Assembly (NCBI RefSeq): GCF_900104775.1
Contig: NZ_FNSA01000003.1
Span: forward strand, 1,798,001 to 1,862,000
DNA length: 64,000 nucleotides
Direction of reading: 5' to 3'
From: Tsukamurella tyrosinosolvens
GTDB taxonomy: Bacteria > Actinomycetota > Actinomycetes > Mycobacteriales > Mycobacteriaceae
Shown piece after piece: positions 26,537 to 35,525 of the stretch (position 1 is the stretch's first letter; every line of letters starts with the position of its first letter). Below the pieces are notes generated by a model, which saw only the letters and a list, made by a program, of their open reading frames with translations, had not been told where the DNA came from and did not search any database. The position numbers and the translations under genes are program-made.

Positions 26537-27829
26537 CTACACGCGCTCGAGGACCACACTCGCGCCGTGACCGCCCGCGGCGCAGATGCCGAGCAGCGCG
26601 GTGTCCTTGCCGGTGAGCGCCAGCTCGTTCGCCATCGTCGTGACCATGCGGGCGCCGGTGGCGCCGAACGGGTGGCCGATCGATACGGAGCCGCCGTGCA
26701 CGTTGAGCTTCTCGATGTCGACCTCGCCGACGGGGGTGTCGCGGCCCAGCCGGTCGGCGGCCCACTCGGGGCTGGCGAGGGCGTCCAGGACGGAGAGGGT
26801 CTGTGCGGCGAAGGCCTCGTGGATGTCGATGAGGTCGACGTCCTCGAGCTTGAGACCCGCCTTGTCCAGCGCGCGCGGCATGGAGATCGCCGGGCCGATG
26901 AGCACCTCGTCGGCGGGGTCGACGCTGACGTAGCTCCACGACCGGATCGCGGCCAGGGGTGTCAGGCCCAGCTCGCGCGCCTTCTCCTCGCTCATGATCA
27001 GGACCGCGGCCGCGCCGTCGGTGAGGGGGCTGGCGTTGCCGGCGGTGACGGTGCCGTCCCGCTCGAAGGCGGGCTTGAGGCCGGCGAGCTTCTCGACGTC
27101 GGTGTTCTCGCGGACGAGGCCGTCGCGGGTCACCGTCTTCCCGTCGGGCGTGGTCACCGGCACCACCTCGCGGTCGAACCGGCCCGACGCGATGGCCGCC
27201 GCGGCGCGGGCGTGCGAGCGGGCGGCGAACGCGTCCTGCGCCTCTCGCGTGACGCCGTGGATCCGCGCCATCTTCTCCGCGGACTCGCCCATCACCTCAC
27301 CGGTGGTCCGCTCCTCGATCCGGGGGCGGCTGGGCAGGAGACCGGTGAACGGCGCGAGGCCGATCGCGGCGTCCAGGTAGGCGCGGGGCGAGGGCTTGCC
27401 GAGGGCGAGGGGAGCGGCCGCCTGGACCAGCTTCTGCGGCAGGTTGACTGCGGCGTTGGAGACGGAGTCGGAGCCGCCGGCGATCATCACGTCGTACTCG
27501 CCACGCTCGATCGCCGCGGCGGCCGTGGTGACCGCCTGCAGGCCCGAGGCGCAGGCGCGGGTCACGGTGTGTCCCTCGACGCCGTGCCCCAGGCCCAGGT
27601 CGAGCGCGATCTCGCGGGCGATGTTGGGGGCGCCCGCGGGCAGGATGACCCCGCCCCAGACGATGGCCTCGATGCGGTCGGCGACGGCGGGAACGCGGTC
27701 GAGGAGGCCGCGGACGGCCTGGTCGCCGAGCGCGATGCTGTCGAGGTGGGTGTAGTCGCCGAAGGCGCGGACGAACGGGGTGCGCGCGCCGGAGACGATG
27801 ACGGCGCGACGGCTCTGCGGAGTGGTCAT
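26537..27829 (-). CDS. Acetyl-CoA acyltransferase (thiolase, FadI/FadA type)
   Basis: This 430-residue thiolase cleaves 3-ketoacyl-CoA in beta-oxidation or runs the reverse condensation. The acyl-accepting Cys is Cys93 in TRACASGLQAV. The other catalytic residues lie in NVHGGSVSIGHPFGATG (His) and GICAAGGHGAS (Cys). It is long for a thiolase, which fits the FadI-like beta subunits that pair with a multifunctional hydratase/dehydrogenase; no such partner is in the window. ATG 27829 starts it. It faces the PBP gene head to head. Confidence 0.92.
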   Translation of the reverse strand: MTTPQSRRAVIVSGARTPFVRAFGDYTHLDSIALGDQAVRGLLDRVPAVADRIEAIVWGGVILPAGAPNIAREIALDLGLGHGVEGHTVTRACASGLQAVTTAAAAIERGEYDVMIAGGSDSVSNAAVNLPQKLVQAAAPLALGKPSPRAYLDAAIGLAPFTGLLPSRPRIEERTTGEVMGESAEKMARIHGVTREAQDAFAARSHARAAAAIASGRFDREVVPVTTPDGKTVTRDGLVRENTDVEKLAGLKPAFERDGTVTAGNASPLTDGAAAVLIMSEEKARELGLTPLAAIRSWSYVSVDPADEVLIGPAISMPRALDKAGLKLEDVDLIDIHEAFAAQTLSVLDALASPEWAADRLGRDTPVGEVDIEKLNVHGGSVSIGHPFGATGARMVTTMANELALTGKDTALLGICAAGGHGASVVLERV

Positions 27830-27961
27830 GCCGCGATCTTACTCACGAGTCAGTTCGGGTGCGTGACCGCGGTCACGGCGTCCGAACGTCACCTCCGCCT
27901 CACCGGTCACACCCCAGCGCGGCAACCCGGCCCGGGCGGCGCACCGTCATACGCTGGGCCG

Positions 27962-29800
27962 GTGAAGAAGCCGATGCGCCGCGCCGTCGTGATCGTCGCC
28001 CTCGTGGCGCTGGTCGCGACCGGCGGGTGTTCGCCGGCGAACACCAACGGCCCGGGGCCGCTCGCCGTGCGGTTCGGCGCCGCCCTCGCCGACAAGGATC
28101 TCGACGGTGCCGCCGCGCTCACCACGGCGCCGGAGACGGCGAAGAAGGCGTTGCAGTCCGCCTTCGACGGGCTGCAGGCCCGCGGCGTCCAACTCAAGGT
28201 CGGGCAGGTGCGGACCGCCGGCGCGATCAGTGAGGTCGAGTACGAGTACGTCTGGGACCTGCCGGCGGAGCAGGGGCGCTCCAGCCGTTCGTGGGACTAC
28301 CGCGGCACGCTCACCGGTGTTCAGGAGAACGGGACATGGCGCGTGCGCTGGGCGCCGTCGGTGCTGCACCCGCGGCTCGGCGCGAACCAGACGATGGTGC
28401 TGCGCGCGATGCCCGCGGACAAGGCGCCGGTGAATTCGGCGTCGGGCGGCTCGGTGCTCGTGCCGGGCGTCATCACCCGGATCCGGATCGAGGCCTCCAA
28501 GATCGCCGCGCCCACGACGGTGCTCGACGTCGCGGGCCAGCTGACCCGCGCGCTGCAGCCGATCCTGCCCACCCTCGACCCGGTGCAGATCACGGAGCAG
28601 GCGACCTCGCTGAACGCGCCGTACACCGTCGCCTCGGTGAACCAGGACGACCTGCGCAAGCTCGCGGGCGACGTCACGTCCCTGCCGGGGGTCACGCTCG
28701 TCGAGCAGGCCGACCTCGTGCCCACCGACCGCACCTTCGCGCCGGCGCTCATGTCGTCGATCAAGCAGAACGTCACGGGCGACCTGGCCGGCAAGGACGG
28801 CTGGGAGGTGATCGCGCAGGCCGATACCGGTGCGCGGGTCTCCACGCTGTCGTCCACGGCGCCGCAGCCGGCCCCCGCGGTCTCGGTGAGCATCTCGCCG
28901 ATCGCGCAGGCCGCGGCGCAGGCCGCCGTGAACACCCGGCGCGACCGGCAGTCGATGATGGTCGTGATCCAGCCGTCCACCGGCAACGTGCTCGCCGTCG
29001 CGCAGAACCCCGAGGCCGACAAGCTCGGCTCGCTCGCCACATCGGGCCTGTACCCGCCGGGCTCCACCGGCAAGATCGTGACCGCGACCGCCGCCATCTC
29101 CGCCGGCATCGCCACCCCCGAGACCATCGTGCCGTGCCCGGGCACGCTCACCATCGGCGAGCGCGAGGTGCCGAACTACAACCGCTTCGCCCTCGGCGAC
29201 GTCTCGATGCAGCGCGCCTTCGCCCGCTCGTGCAACACGAGCTTCGCCTTCCTCGGCGCCAAGCTCAAGCCCGAGGCGCTCAACACCGCGGCCGCCGAGC
29301 TCGGCATCGGCCCCGACTACGCCATCGCCGGGCTGCCCGTCTCGTCCGGGCAGTACCCGCTGCCCAAGGCCATGGTCAACCAGGTCGAGGACAGCTTCGG
29401 CCAGGGCGAGGTGCTGGTCAGCCCGTTCGCGATGGCGCTGGCCGTCGCGTCCGTCGCGCACGGCGGCGCGGTCACCCCGCAGTTGCTGCTCGGCAAGCCC
29501 ACCAAGGTCGACGGTGAGCGGCCTCCGCTCGACGCCAAGGCCGCCGACGGTGTGCGCGCCATGATGCGCGAGGTCGTCGCGTCCGGTACCGCCGAGCTGA
29601 TCCGGGGCTCCGGCGACATTCTCGGCAAGACCGGTGAGGCGGAGGTCGACGGCGGCTCGCACGCCTGGTTCGTCGGCTACCGCGGCGACCTGGCCTTCGC
29701 GACCCTCGTCGTGCTCGGCGGCAGCTCCGACAACGCCGTCGCGGTCACCAAGGAGTTCTTCGACCGCTTCGACGCCCCCGTCTCCGCCGTCCCGAACTGA
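27962..29800 (+). CDS. Penicillin-binding lipoprotein (transpeptidase)
   Basis: This 612-residue class B-like penicillin-binding protein cross-links peptidoglycan outside the membrane. The signal peptide ends in a lipobox LVATGGC (Cys23). An NTF2-like MecA-type domain follows (about residues 28-135), then a dimerisation domain. The transpeptidase carries all three active-site motifs: STGK (about residue 369), SCN in RSCNTSF (about 422) and KTGE (about 555). The Mycobacterium orthologue is in the same position before map. GTG 27962 is used; ATG 27974 would shorten the signal peptide by four residues. Confidence 0.93.
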   Translation: MKKPMRRAVVIVALVALVATGGCSPANTNGPGPLAVRFGAALADKDLDGAAALTTAPETAKKALQSAFDGLQARGVQLKVGQVRTAGAISEVEYEYVWDLPAEQGRSSRSWDYRGTLTGVQENGTWRVRWAPSVLHPRLGANQTMVLRAMPADKAPVNSASGGSVLVPGVITRIRIEASKIAAPTTVLDVAGQLTRALQPILPTLDPVQITEQATSLNAPYTVASVNQDDLRKLAGDVTSLPGVTLVEQADLVPTDRTFAPALMSSIKQNVTGDLAGKDGWEVIAQADTGARVSTLSSTAPQPAPAVSVSISPIAQAAAQAAVNTRRDRQSMMVVIQPSTGNVLAVAQNPEADKLGSLATSGLYPPGSTGKIVTATAAISAGIATPETIVPCPGTLTIGEREVPNYNRFALGDVSMQRAFARSCNTSFAFLGAKLKPEALNTAAAELGIGPDYAIAGLPVSSGQYPLPKAMVNQVEDSFGQGEVLVSPFAMALAVASVAHGGAVTPQLLLGKPTKVDGERPPLDAKAADGVRAMMREVVASGTAELIRGSGDILGKTGEAEVDGGSHAWFVGYRGDLAFATLVVLGGSSDNAVAVTKEFFDRFDAPVSAVPN

Positions 29801-29866
29801 GCCGGCCCGAGTACGAGGGCGGCTCCCGAGCGGCGGCGACCGCCTTCCCGCGGGAGGTTTTCACTC

Positions 29867-29890
29867 ATCATCGGGTTGCAACCCGATGAT
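29867..29890. promoter_or_regulatory. Perfect 24-bp palindrome
   Basis: A perfect 24-base palindrome centred on TTGCAA (arm ATCATCGGGTTG) lies 66 bases after the PBP stop and 82 bases before the GNAT start. With no unpaired loop it is better suited to bind a dimeric protein than to act as a terminator hairpin. Confidence 0.5.
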
Positions 29891-29971
29891 CCGTCAGAAG
29901 TCCCCGCGCGAACACGGTCAACACCCACGAACTGTTTGCGCAGCCGAAGGGAGCGCGGGACGCTCGTTCGC

Positions 29972-30550
29972 ATGGACATCGAGTTGATGGCACCGGCCGC
30001 CGACTGGCACGACGAGTGGCTGCGCGACGTCGCGGAGTGGGGCGCCGTGACGCACCACCCGGGCTCCGGCAGCGCGCTGGCCCGCGACCTGGACCTGACG
30101 GCACCGTCGGACTTCGCGGCCTGGGTGGACCGCCTGAACGATCAGGCGATGGTCGACCGCAGCGGCGACCGCGTGCCCGCCACGAGCTGGTGGATGGTCG
30201 ACGGTGACCGGTACCTCGGGGCGATCCAGCTGCGGCACGAGCTGAGCCCGATGCTCGCCGAGCTCGGCGGCCACATCGGCTATCACGTGCGGCCCTCGGC
30301 GCGACGGCAGGGCGTCGCCTCGGCGGCGCTCCGCGAGGTGGTCCGGCGTGCGGCCGGAATCGGGCTGACCGAGGTCCTCGTCACCTGCGACGAGAGCAAC
30401 CTCGCCTCGCGCCGCACCGCGGCATCGGCCGGCGGCGTGCTCACGCGGATCCGCCCCGTCGACGACTTCGGCATCGGCCACGACTTCCTCGAACCCACCT
30501 GCCACTACTGGATTTCCACCGCCCCGAATCCGCCCATCCTCGTGACTTAA
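29972..30550 (+). CDS. GNAT family N-acetyltransferase
   Basis: This 192-residue protein has a GNAT fold. Motif A is IGYHVRPSARRQGVASAAL, the acetyl-CoA pyrophosphate loop, and the following LVTCDESNLASRRTAASAGG is motif B. It resembles acetyltransferases of the YdjZ/RimJ-like class without assignable substrate. ATG 29972 is preceded by GGGA; an in-frame ATG at 29876 lies inside the palindrome region and is rejected. Its stop codon is within the left arm of a long inverted repeat. Confidence 0.82.
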   Translation: MDIELMAPAADWHDEWLRDVAEWGAVTHHPGSGSALARDLDLTAPSDFAAWVDRLNDQAMVDRSGDRVPATSWWMVDGDRYLGAIQLRHELSPMLAELGGHIGYHVRPSARRQGVASAALREVVRRAAGIGLTEVLVTCDESNLASRRTAASAGGVLTRIRPVDDFGIGHDFLEPTCHYWISTAPNPPILVT

Positions 30551-30606
30551 CAGCGTTAGCGGCAGGCGTTTCCCCAGGATGCCGCCTGGGCTAACGCTGT
30601 TAAGTC
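30544..30606. repeat. Perfect 17-bp inverted repeat with 29-base centre
   Basis: GACTTAACAGCGTTAGC (30544-30560) is exactly inverted at 30590-30606. The centre contains a further CAGGC/GCCTG stem. The left arm includes the stop codon of the GNAT gene. It may be a strong RNA hairpin terminating that gene or a mobile-element remnant; the arms are AT-richer than the surroundings. Confidence 0.65.
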
Positions 30607-30697
30607 GGGCCGGGGCGGTCGTGGAGGCCGGCCGGCGGCGGTGGCGGAGTCCGGGCGGGGCGCGGGGGCCGCCGTGGCCGCCGATTACGCTGAACGG

Positions 30698-31576
30698 ATG
30701 ACCCGCGCTGCACTCGTCCCCGGCACCGTCTCGCCCCGTCTGGCCGTTCCGGCGAAGATCGTGCGACCCGAGTACGTCGACAAGAAGTCGGCGAACGAGG
30801 GCAACGAGCCGTGGGTGCAGACGCCCGAGACCATCGAGAAGATGCGCGTCGCCTCGCGGATCGCCGCCGACGCCCTCCAGGCCGCGGGCGCCGAGGTGGC
30901 GCCCGGCGTCACCACCGACCACCTCGACCGGGTGGCGCACGAGTACATGCTCGACCACGGCGCCTACCCGTCGACGCTGGGCTACCGCGGCTTCCCCAAG
31001 AGCTGCTGCACGAGCCTCAACGAGGTGATCTGCCACGGCATCCCGGACTCGACGGTGATCGAGGACGGCGACATCGTCAACATCGACGTGACCGCCTACA
31101 TCGACGGGGTGCACGGCGACACCAACGCCACCTTCCTCGCCGGCGACGTGTCCGAGGAGCACCGCCTCCTCGTCGAGCGCACCCGCATCGCCACCGAGCG
31201 CGCCATCAAGGCGGTCAAGCCCGGCCGCGAGCTCAACGTGGTCGGCCGCGTCATCGAGTCGTACGCGAATCGCTTCGGCTACACCGTGGTCCGCGACTTC
31301 ACCGGCCACGGCATCGGCGAGACCTTCCACAACGGCCTCGTCGTGCTGCATTACGACGAGCCGAACGTGGAAACAGTGCTGGAGCCCGGCATGGTCTTCA
31401 CCATCGAGCCGATGATCAACCTCGGCGGCCTGGACTACGAGATCTGGCCCGACGGTTGGACCGTCGCCACCACCGACAAGAAGTGGACGGCGCAGTTCGA
31501 GCACACGCTCGTCGTCACGGACGACGGTGCCGAGATCCTCACCCTGCCGAGCACGCCGAGCGCCCCCGCCGACTAG
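30698..31576 (+). CDS. map: Methionine aminopeptidase, MapB type
   Basis: This 292-residue enzyme removes N-terminal methionine from new proteins. The dinuclear metal ligands are visible: Asp in [20 protein letters not shown], His in [11 protein letters not shown], Glu in FTIEPMI and Glu in FEHTLVV. The N-terminal extension with [17 protein letters not shown] is the proline-rich ribosome-associated segment of actinobacterial MetAP1c. ATG 30698 is preferred over the upstream frame, which has no conserved sequence. It overlaps the cobQ start by one base. Confidence 0.96.
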   Translation: MTRAALVPGTVSPRLAVPAKIVRPEYVDKKSANEGNEPWVQTPETIEKMRVASRIAADALQAAGAEVAPGVTTDHLDRVAHEYMLDHGAYPSTLGYRGFPKSCCTSLNEVICHGIPDSTVIEDGDIVNIDVTAYIDGVHGDTNATFLAGDVSEEHRLLVERTRIATERAIKAVKPGRELNVVGRVIESYANRFGYTVVRDFTGHGIGETFHNGLVVLHYDEPNVETVLEPGMVFTIEPMINLGGLDYEIWPDGWTVATTDKKWTAQFEHTLVVTDDGAEILTLPSTPSAPAD

Positions 31577-33105
31577 TGCGCGGCGCACTCCTCCTCGCCG
31601 GCGCCACCTCGGACGCCGGGAAGTCCACGGTCACGGCGGGACTGTGTCGTCTCCTGGCCCGACGGGGCGTGCGCGTCGCGCCGTTCAAGGCGCAGAACAT
31701 GTCCAACAACTCGGTCGCGACCGTGGAGCCCGACGGCACCAGCGGGGAGATCGGGCGCGCGCAGGCGACCCAGGCACTCGCGTGCGGGCTGGCACCGTCG
31801 ACCCGGTTCAACCCCGTCCTCCTCAAGCCCGGCAGCGACCGGCGCAGCCAGCTGATCCTGCACGGCAGGCCCGTCGGCGACGTGGGCGCCCGCGACTACG
31901 TCACCCGCCGCCAGTGGCTGCTCGACGAGGTCACCACGACCCTGCAGGGCCTGCGCGACGAGTTCGACGTCGTGCTCTGCGAGGGCGCCGGCAGCCCCGC
32001 CGAGATCAACCTGCGCGCCACCGACATCGCCAACATGGGGCTGGCCCGGGCCGCGGGCCTGCCGACGCTGATCGTCGGCGACATCGACCGCGGGGGAGTG
32101 CTCGCGCACCTTGCCGGCACCGTCGCCGTGATGCCGCCCGAGGACCAGCGCCTCGTGTACGGCTTCCTCGTCAACCGCTTCCGCGGTGACCGGTCGATCC
32201 TCGAACCCGGCCTCGAGCAGCTCGCGGACCTGACGAAACGCCCCACGCTCGGCGTGCTCCCGTACCTCACCGACCTCTGGCTCGACGCCGAGGACTCGCT
32301 CGCCGCGCTCGGGACCGACCTCGTGGGCCGCGGTGCCACCCGGCCCGACGCGATCCGCGTCGCCGCGATCGCCCTGCCGCGCGTCTCCAACACCACCGAC
32401 GTCGAAGCCCTCGCGTGCGAGCCCGGCCTGACGGTCCGCTGGACCGCCCGGGCCGCCGACGTCGCCGACGCCGACCTCGTCGTGCTCCCCGGCAGCAAGA
32501 GCACCGTCGGTGATCTCGCCTGGCTGCGCGAGCGAGGCCTCGCCGACGCCCTCGTCCGCCGCGCCGCCGCCGGCGGACCGATCGTCGGCATCTGCGGCGG
32601 CTACCAGATGCTCGGCCGCACCATCACCGACGCCGCCGGTGTCGAAGCGGCCCCCGGCACGCGCGTCGACGGCCTCGGGATCCTCGATCTCGACGTCGAG
32701 TTCGCGCCCACCAAGTGCGTCCGGAACGTGTCCGGCGCCGGGCTCGGCGTGGACGCGACGGGCTACGAGATCCACCACGGCACCGTCGTCCGGAATGCGG
32801 AAGGCCCTGCGCTGCACGGCCCCGACGGGCCGGAGGGCGCGCTCACACCGAGCGTGCTCGGTACTCACTGGCACGGGCTGTTCGGGTCGGACGCCTTCCG
32901 CCGCGCGTACCTCGCCCGCACCTTCCCCGGCCGGGACCTCGGGGCGGCGATCAGCTACGACGGTGCCCGCCTCGGGCAGCTCGACGCCGTCGCCGACGCG
33001 CTCGAGGAGCACTGCGACATCGATGCGATCCTGCGCCCTTTGCATTCACCTGCCGCGTTTTCGGCGATCCTGCCGACCATCCGGATCATGAGTGACTACC
33101 GTTGA
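31576..33105 (+). CDS. cobQ: Cobyric acid synthase
   Basis: This 509-residue enzyme amidates four side chains of adenosylcobyrinate a,c-diamide using glutamine and ATP in cobalamin synthesis. The N-terminal dethiobiotin-synthetase-like ATPase domain has [10 protein letters not shown] (9-18) and [11 protein letters not shown]. The C-terminal glutamine amidotransferase domain has the nucleophile in [10 protein letters not shown] and the partner His in [13 protein letters not shown] 31576 shares a base with the map stop, so translation is coupled. The other corrinoid genes of the window lie 5-9 kb further right. Confidence 0.95.
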   Translation: MRGALLLAGATSDAGKSTVTAGLCRLLARRGVRVAPFKAQNMSNNSVATVEPDGTSGEIGRAQATQALACGLAPSTRFNPVLLKPGSDRRSQLILHGRPVGDVGARDYVTRRQWLLDEVTTTLQGLRDEFDVVLCEGAGSPAEINLRATDIANMGLARAAGLPTLIVGDIDRGGVLAHLAGTVAVMPPEDQRLVYGFLVNRFRGDRSILEPGLEQLADLTKRPTLGVLPYLTDLWLDAEDSLAALGTDLVGRGATRPDAIRVAAIALPRVSNTTDVEALACEPGLTVRWTARAADVADADLVVLPGSKSTVGDLAWLRERGLADALVRRAAAGGPIVGICGGYQMLGRTITDAAGVEAAPGTRVDGLGILDLDVEFAPTKCVRNVSGAGLGVDATGYEIHHGTVVRNAEGPALHGPDGPEGALTPSVLGTHWHGLFGSDAFRRAYLARTFPGRDLGAAISYDGARLGQLDAVADALEEHCDIDAILRPLHSPAAFSAILPTIRIMSDYR

Positions 33106-33110
33106 CCACC

Positions 33111-33944
33111 ATGCCGATCGATTCAGCTGACACGGTGCAGGTGCCCGCGGGCTCGTGGACCTTCGACGTGTCGGTCGGGGGGTCTGAGCACGGCGTACCC
33201 GTACTGCTGCTGCACGGATTCCCGCAGACCGAGGAGTGCTTCGACCAGGTCCGCGAACGACTCCACGAGGCGGGACTGCGCACTATCGCGCCCCGCCAGC
33301 GCGGATACAGCCCGGGCGCCCGGCCGAAGGGCGCCGATCAATACACGATGAAGCACCTCGCGGAGGACGCCGCGCGCATCCTCGACGCGCTCGAGGTGCC
33401 CTACGCGCACGTCGTGGGGCACGGCCTCGGCGCGACGGTGGCGTGGCACTTCGCCGCCGCCTACCCGCTGCGCGCGATGAGTCTTACCGCGGTGTCGTTC
33501 GGCCACCCGTCGGCGTTCGGCGACGCCATGGCGAACGATCAGGACCAGCGGCAGCGCTCGCGCTACCTGGAGCTGTTCCTGCGATCCGGAGAGGCGGAGA
33601 AGGCTCTGCTCGCCAACGATGCGCGGACGCTCCTGGCGACCGCGCCGGGCGGCGGCATCGAGGCGTTGACGGACGAGCCGACGCTCACGGCCGCCCTGAA
33701 CTGGTACCGCGCGAATCTCGCGCCCGGCGGCGAGGGCCTCGACTGCCCCGTGATCGAGGTGCCCACGACGCTGGTCTGGGGCACCCGCGACGCCATCGCC
33801 GGCGCCGCGCAGGCCAAGGGCACCGCCCACTACCTCCGGGCCGATTACCGGCTCAGCGAGGTGCCCGACGGTGACCACTGGCTCCCGCTGCGCGCTCCCG
33901 CGGCCCTGGCCTCGGAGATCGCGCTGCGGACGCTCCGGAACTGA
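33111..33944 (+). CDS. Epoxide-hydrolase-like alpha/beta protein lacking the nucleophile
   Basis: This 277-residue alpha/beta-fold protein resembles epoxide hydrolases and haloalkane dehalogenases. The HGFP motif (35-38), a cap region, Asp227 in WGTRD and His256 in DGDHW are all present. The nucleophile elbow reads VVGHGLGAT, with Gly105 (codon GGC) where epoxide hydrolases have Asp and esterases Ser. The usual hydrolytic mechanism should therefore be lost; a binding or cofactor-free role is possible. ATG 33111 is used; a TTG at 33102 overlapping the cobQ stop is an alternative. Confidence 0.8.
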   Translation: MPIDSADTVQVPAGSWTFDVSVGGSEHGVPVLLLHGFPQTEECFDQVRERLHEAGLRTIAPRQRGYSPGARPKGADQYTMKHLAEDAARILDALEVPYAHVVGHGLGATVAWHFAAAYPLRAMSLTAVSFGHPSAFGDAMANDQDQRQRSRYLELFLRSGEAEKALLANDARTLLATAPGGGIEALTDEPTLTAALNWYRANLAPGGEGLDCPVIEVPTTLVWGTRDAIAGAAQAKGTAHYLRADYRLSEVPDGDHWLPLRAPAALASEIALRTLRN

Positions 33945-33960
33945 CCGCGCTCCCGCGCGG
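33945..33960 (+). terminator. Candidate hairpin at convergent gene ends
   Basis: CCGCGC-tccc-GCGCGG starts directly after the hydrolase stop and lies before the end of the convergent Cys-rich gene. The stem is six pairs with a tetraloop and no T-run. Confidence 0.4.
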
Positions 33961-33980
33961 CCGGTCCGGAGCGGTTCGCG

Positions 33981-34082
33981 TTACTTGTCGCTGCCGCAGG
34001 TGCAGCTGTCGCCGCACGAGCAGTTCTCGCAGGTGCAGTTCGGGTTGGAGCAGCCGGGGGCGAAAGAATCATGCTGAATCAT
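33981..34082 (-). CDS. Metallothionein-like Cys-rich small protein
   Basis: This 33-residue ORF encodes seven cysteines (positions 11, 16, 18, 21, 23, 27, 29) in the CxC / CxxC spacing C-4x-C-x-C-xx-C-x-C-xxx-C-x-C, with Ser, Asn, Gly and Asp between. That spacing is typical of small copper or zinc metallothioneins, although it differs from mycobacterial MymT. Codon third positions are strongly G/C biased like real genes here. ATG 34082 is the only plausible start; the ribosome site is weak, and GAATCATGC occurs twice across the start. It lies 32 bases after the end of mycothione reductase on the same strand. Confidence 0.62.
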   Translation of the reverse strand: MIQHDSFAPGCSNPNCTCENCSCGDSCTCGSDK

Positions 34083-34114
34083 GCATGTGACTGTACCCCG
34101 CGATCCGCTCGCGA

Positions 34115-35524
34115 TCACGCGTCCTTCGCGAGCCCCAGCAGCGCGTTCTCGACCAGCTCCGGCAGCGCCGGGTGGATCCAGTACTGCCCGCGCGCGAACT
34201 CCTGCGCGGGAATGGAGAAGGACATCGCGGTGATCGCGGACTGGATCAACGCCGACGCCTGGTGCCCGACGATGTGCGCGCCCACCAGCAGCCCCGTCGA
34301 CCGGTCCGCGATGAGCTTGCACACGCCCTCGGCGTCGGCCATCGCCCAGCCGTAGGCGATGTCGGCGTAGCGCTGTTCAGCGACCGCCACGTCGATGCCG
34401 CGCGAGCGTGCCTCGGTCTCCGTCAGCCCCACCGACGCCACCTGCGGGCGGGAGAACACCGCGCCCGGCACGAACCGGTGATCGGAGGTCGCGGCGGGGG
34501 AGTCCCAGCCGGAGAGGAGGTTCTCCGCGACCACGCGGGCCTCGTGGTTCGCGACGTGCCGCAGCGGGAACCGCGTGCTCACATCGCCCAGCGCCCACAC
34601 GCCGCGGACCGGCGTGCGCTGATGCTCGTCGACGGGGACGCGCCCGGCACCGTCGAGCTCGATGCCGATGGCCGAGAGCGCGAGCGTGTCGCCGTTGGGC
34701 GTGCGCCCGGTCGCGACGAGCAGCACGTCGCCGGCCACCGTCGATCCGTCGGTGAGGTCCACCTCGACGCCGTCGCCGGCCGGCCGCGTCGCGGTGACCT
34801 CGGTGCCGAGCCGCACGTCCCAGCGCTGCGAGACGGCCTCGGTGAACGCCTCGGAGATGGTCTGGTCCTGTGAGCGCAGCAGTCGCTCGCCCCGCGCCAC
34901 GACGGTGACCTCGGCGCCGAGGCCCGCGAAGACGTGCGCGAACTCGGCCGCGATGTAGCCGCCGCCCACGATGATCACGCGCCCGGGCAGCGCGTCGAGC
35001 CGCATGATCGTGTCGTTGGTGTGGAACGGCGCCGCACCGTCGGCGGTGAACACCGGCGGGATCACCGGGCGCGAGCCCGCGGAGATCACCACGTCGCGCC
35101 CGGAGACGACGGTGCCGTCGGCGAGCTCGAGGCGGTGCAGCCCGTCGCCGGAGGACGGCAGGAACCACGCCTCCTGCTGGAAGACGGTGACGTTGGGGCA
35201 CTTGTCCACCCGGTACCGCAGGCCGCCGGCGGAGTAGCGGTCGATCCGGCCGAAGACGCGGTCGCGGATGTCGGCCCAGCGGGTGCCGACGATCTCCGCG
35301 TCGACGCCGACGGCGCCGCCCTCGCGGGCCTCGTCCGCGACGTCGGCGGGGTAGACGAACATCTTGGTCGGGATGCAGCCGACGTTGAGGCAGGTGCCGC
35401 CGAAGGCCCCGTCGAACTGGCCCTTGTCGATGATGGCGACGGTGCGGTCGTCGAACCGCTCGTCGGGGATGGTGTTGCCGGCCCCGGAGCCGATGATGAC
35501 GAGATCGACGACGTGCTCGGCCAT
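34115..35524 (-). CDS. mtr: Mycothione reductase
   Basis: This 469-residue flavoprotein keeps mycothiol, the main actinobacterial thiol, reduced with NADPH. It has the FAD motif [14 protein letters not shown], the redox disulfide [13 protein letters not shown] (Cys45 and Cys50), a second nucleotide motif [19 protein letters not shown], and the C-terminal active-site [17 protein letters not shown] with the catalytic His. The unusual GNTIPDE after the first glycines distinguishes Mtr from glutathione reductase. ATG 35524 begins one base after the upstream hydrolase on the same strand, so they share a transcript. Confidence 0.95.
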   Translation of the reverse strand: MAEHVVDLVIIGSGAGNTIPDERFDDRTVAIIDKGQFDGAFGGTCLNVGCIPTKMFVYPADVADEAREGGAVGVDAEIVGTRWADIRDRVFGRIDRYSAGGLRYRVDKCPNVTVFQQEAWFLPSSGDGLHRLELADGTVVSGRDVVISAGSRPVIPPVFTADGAAPFHTNDTIMRLDALPGRVIIVGGGYIAAEFAHVFAGLGAEVTVVARGERLLRSQDQTISEAFTEAVSQRWDVRLGTEVTATRPAGDGVEVDLTDGSTVAGDVLLVATGRTPNGDTLALSAIGIELDGAGRVPVDEHQRTPVRGVWALGDVSTRFPLRHVANHEARVVAENLLSGWDSPAATSDHRFVPGAVFSRPQVASVGLTETEARSRGIDVAVAEQRYADIAYGWAMADAEGVCKLIADRSTGLLVGAHIVGHQASALIQSAITAMSFSIPAQEFARGQYWIHPALPELVENALLGLAKDA

Positions 35525-35525
35525 G

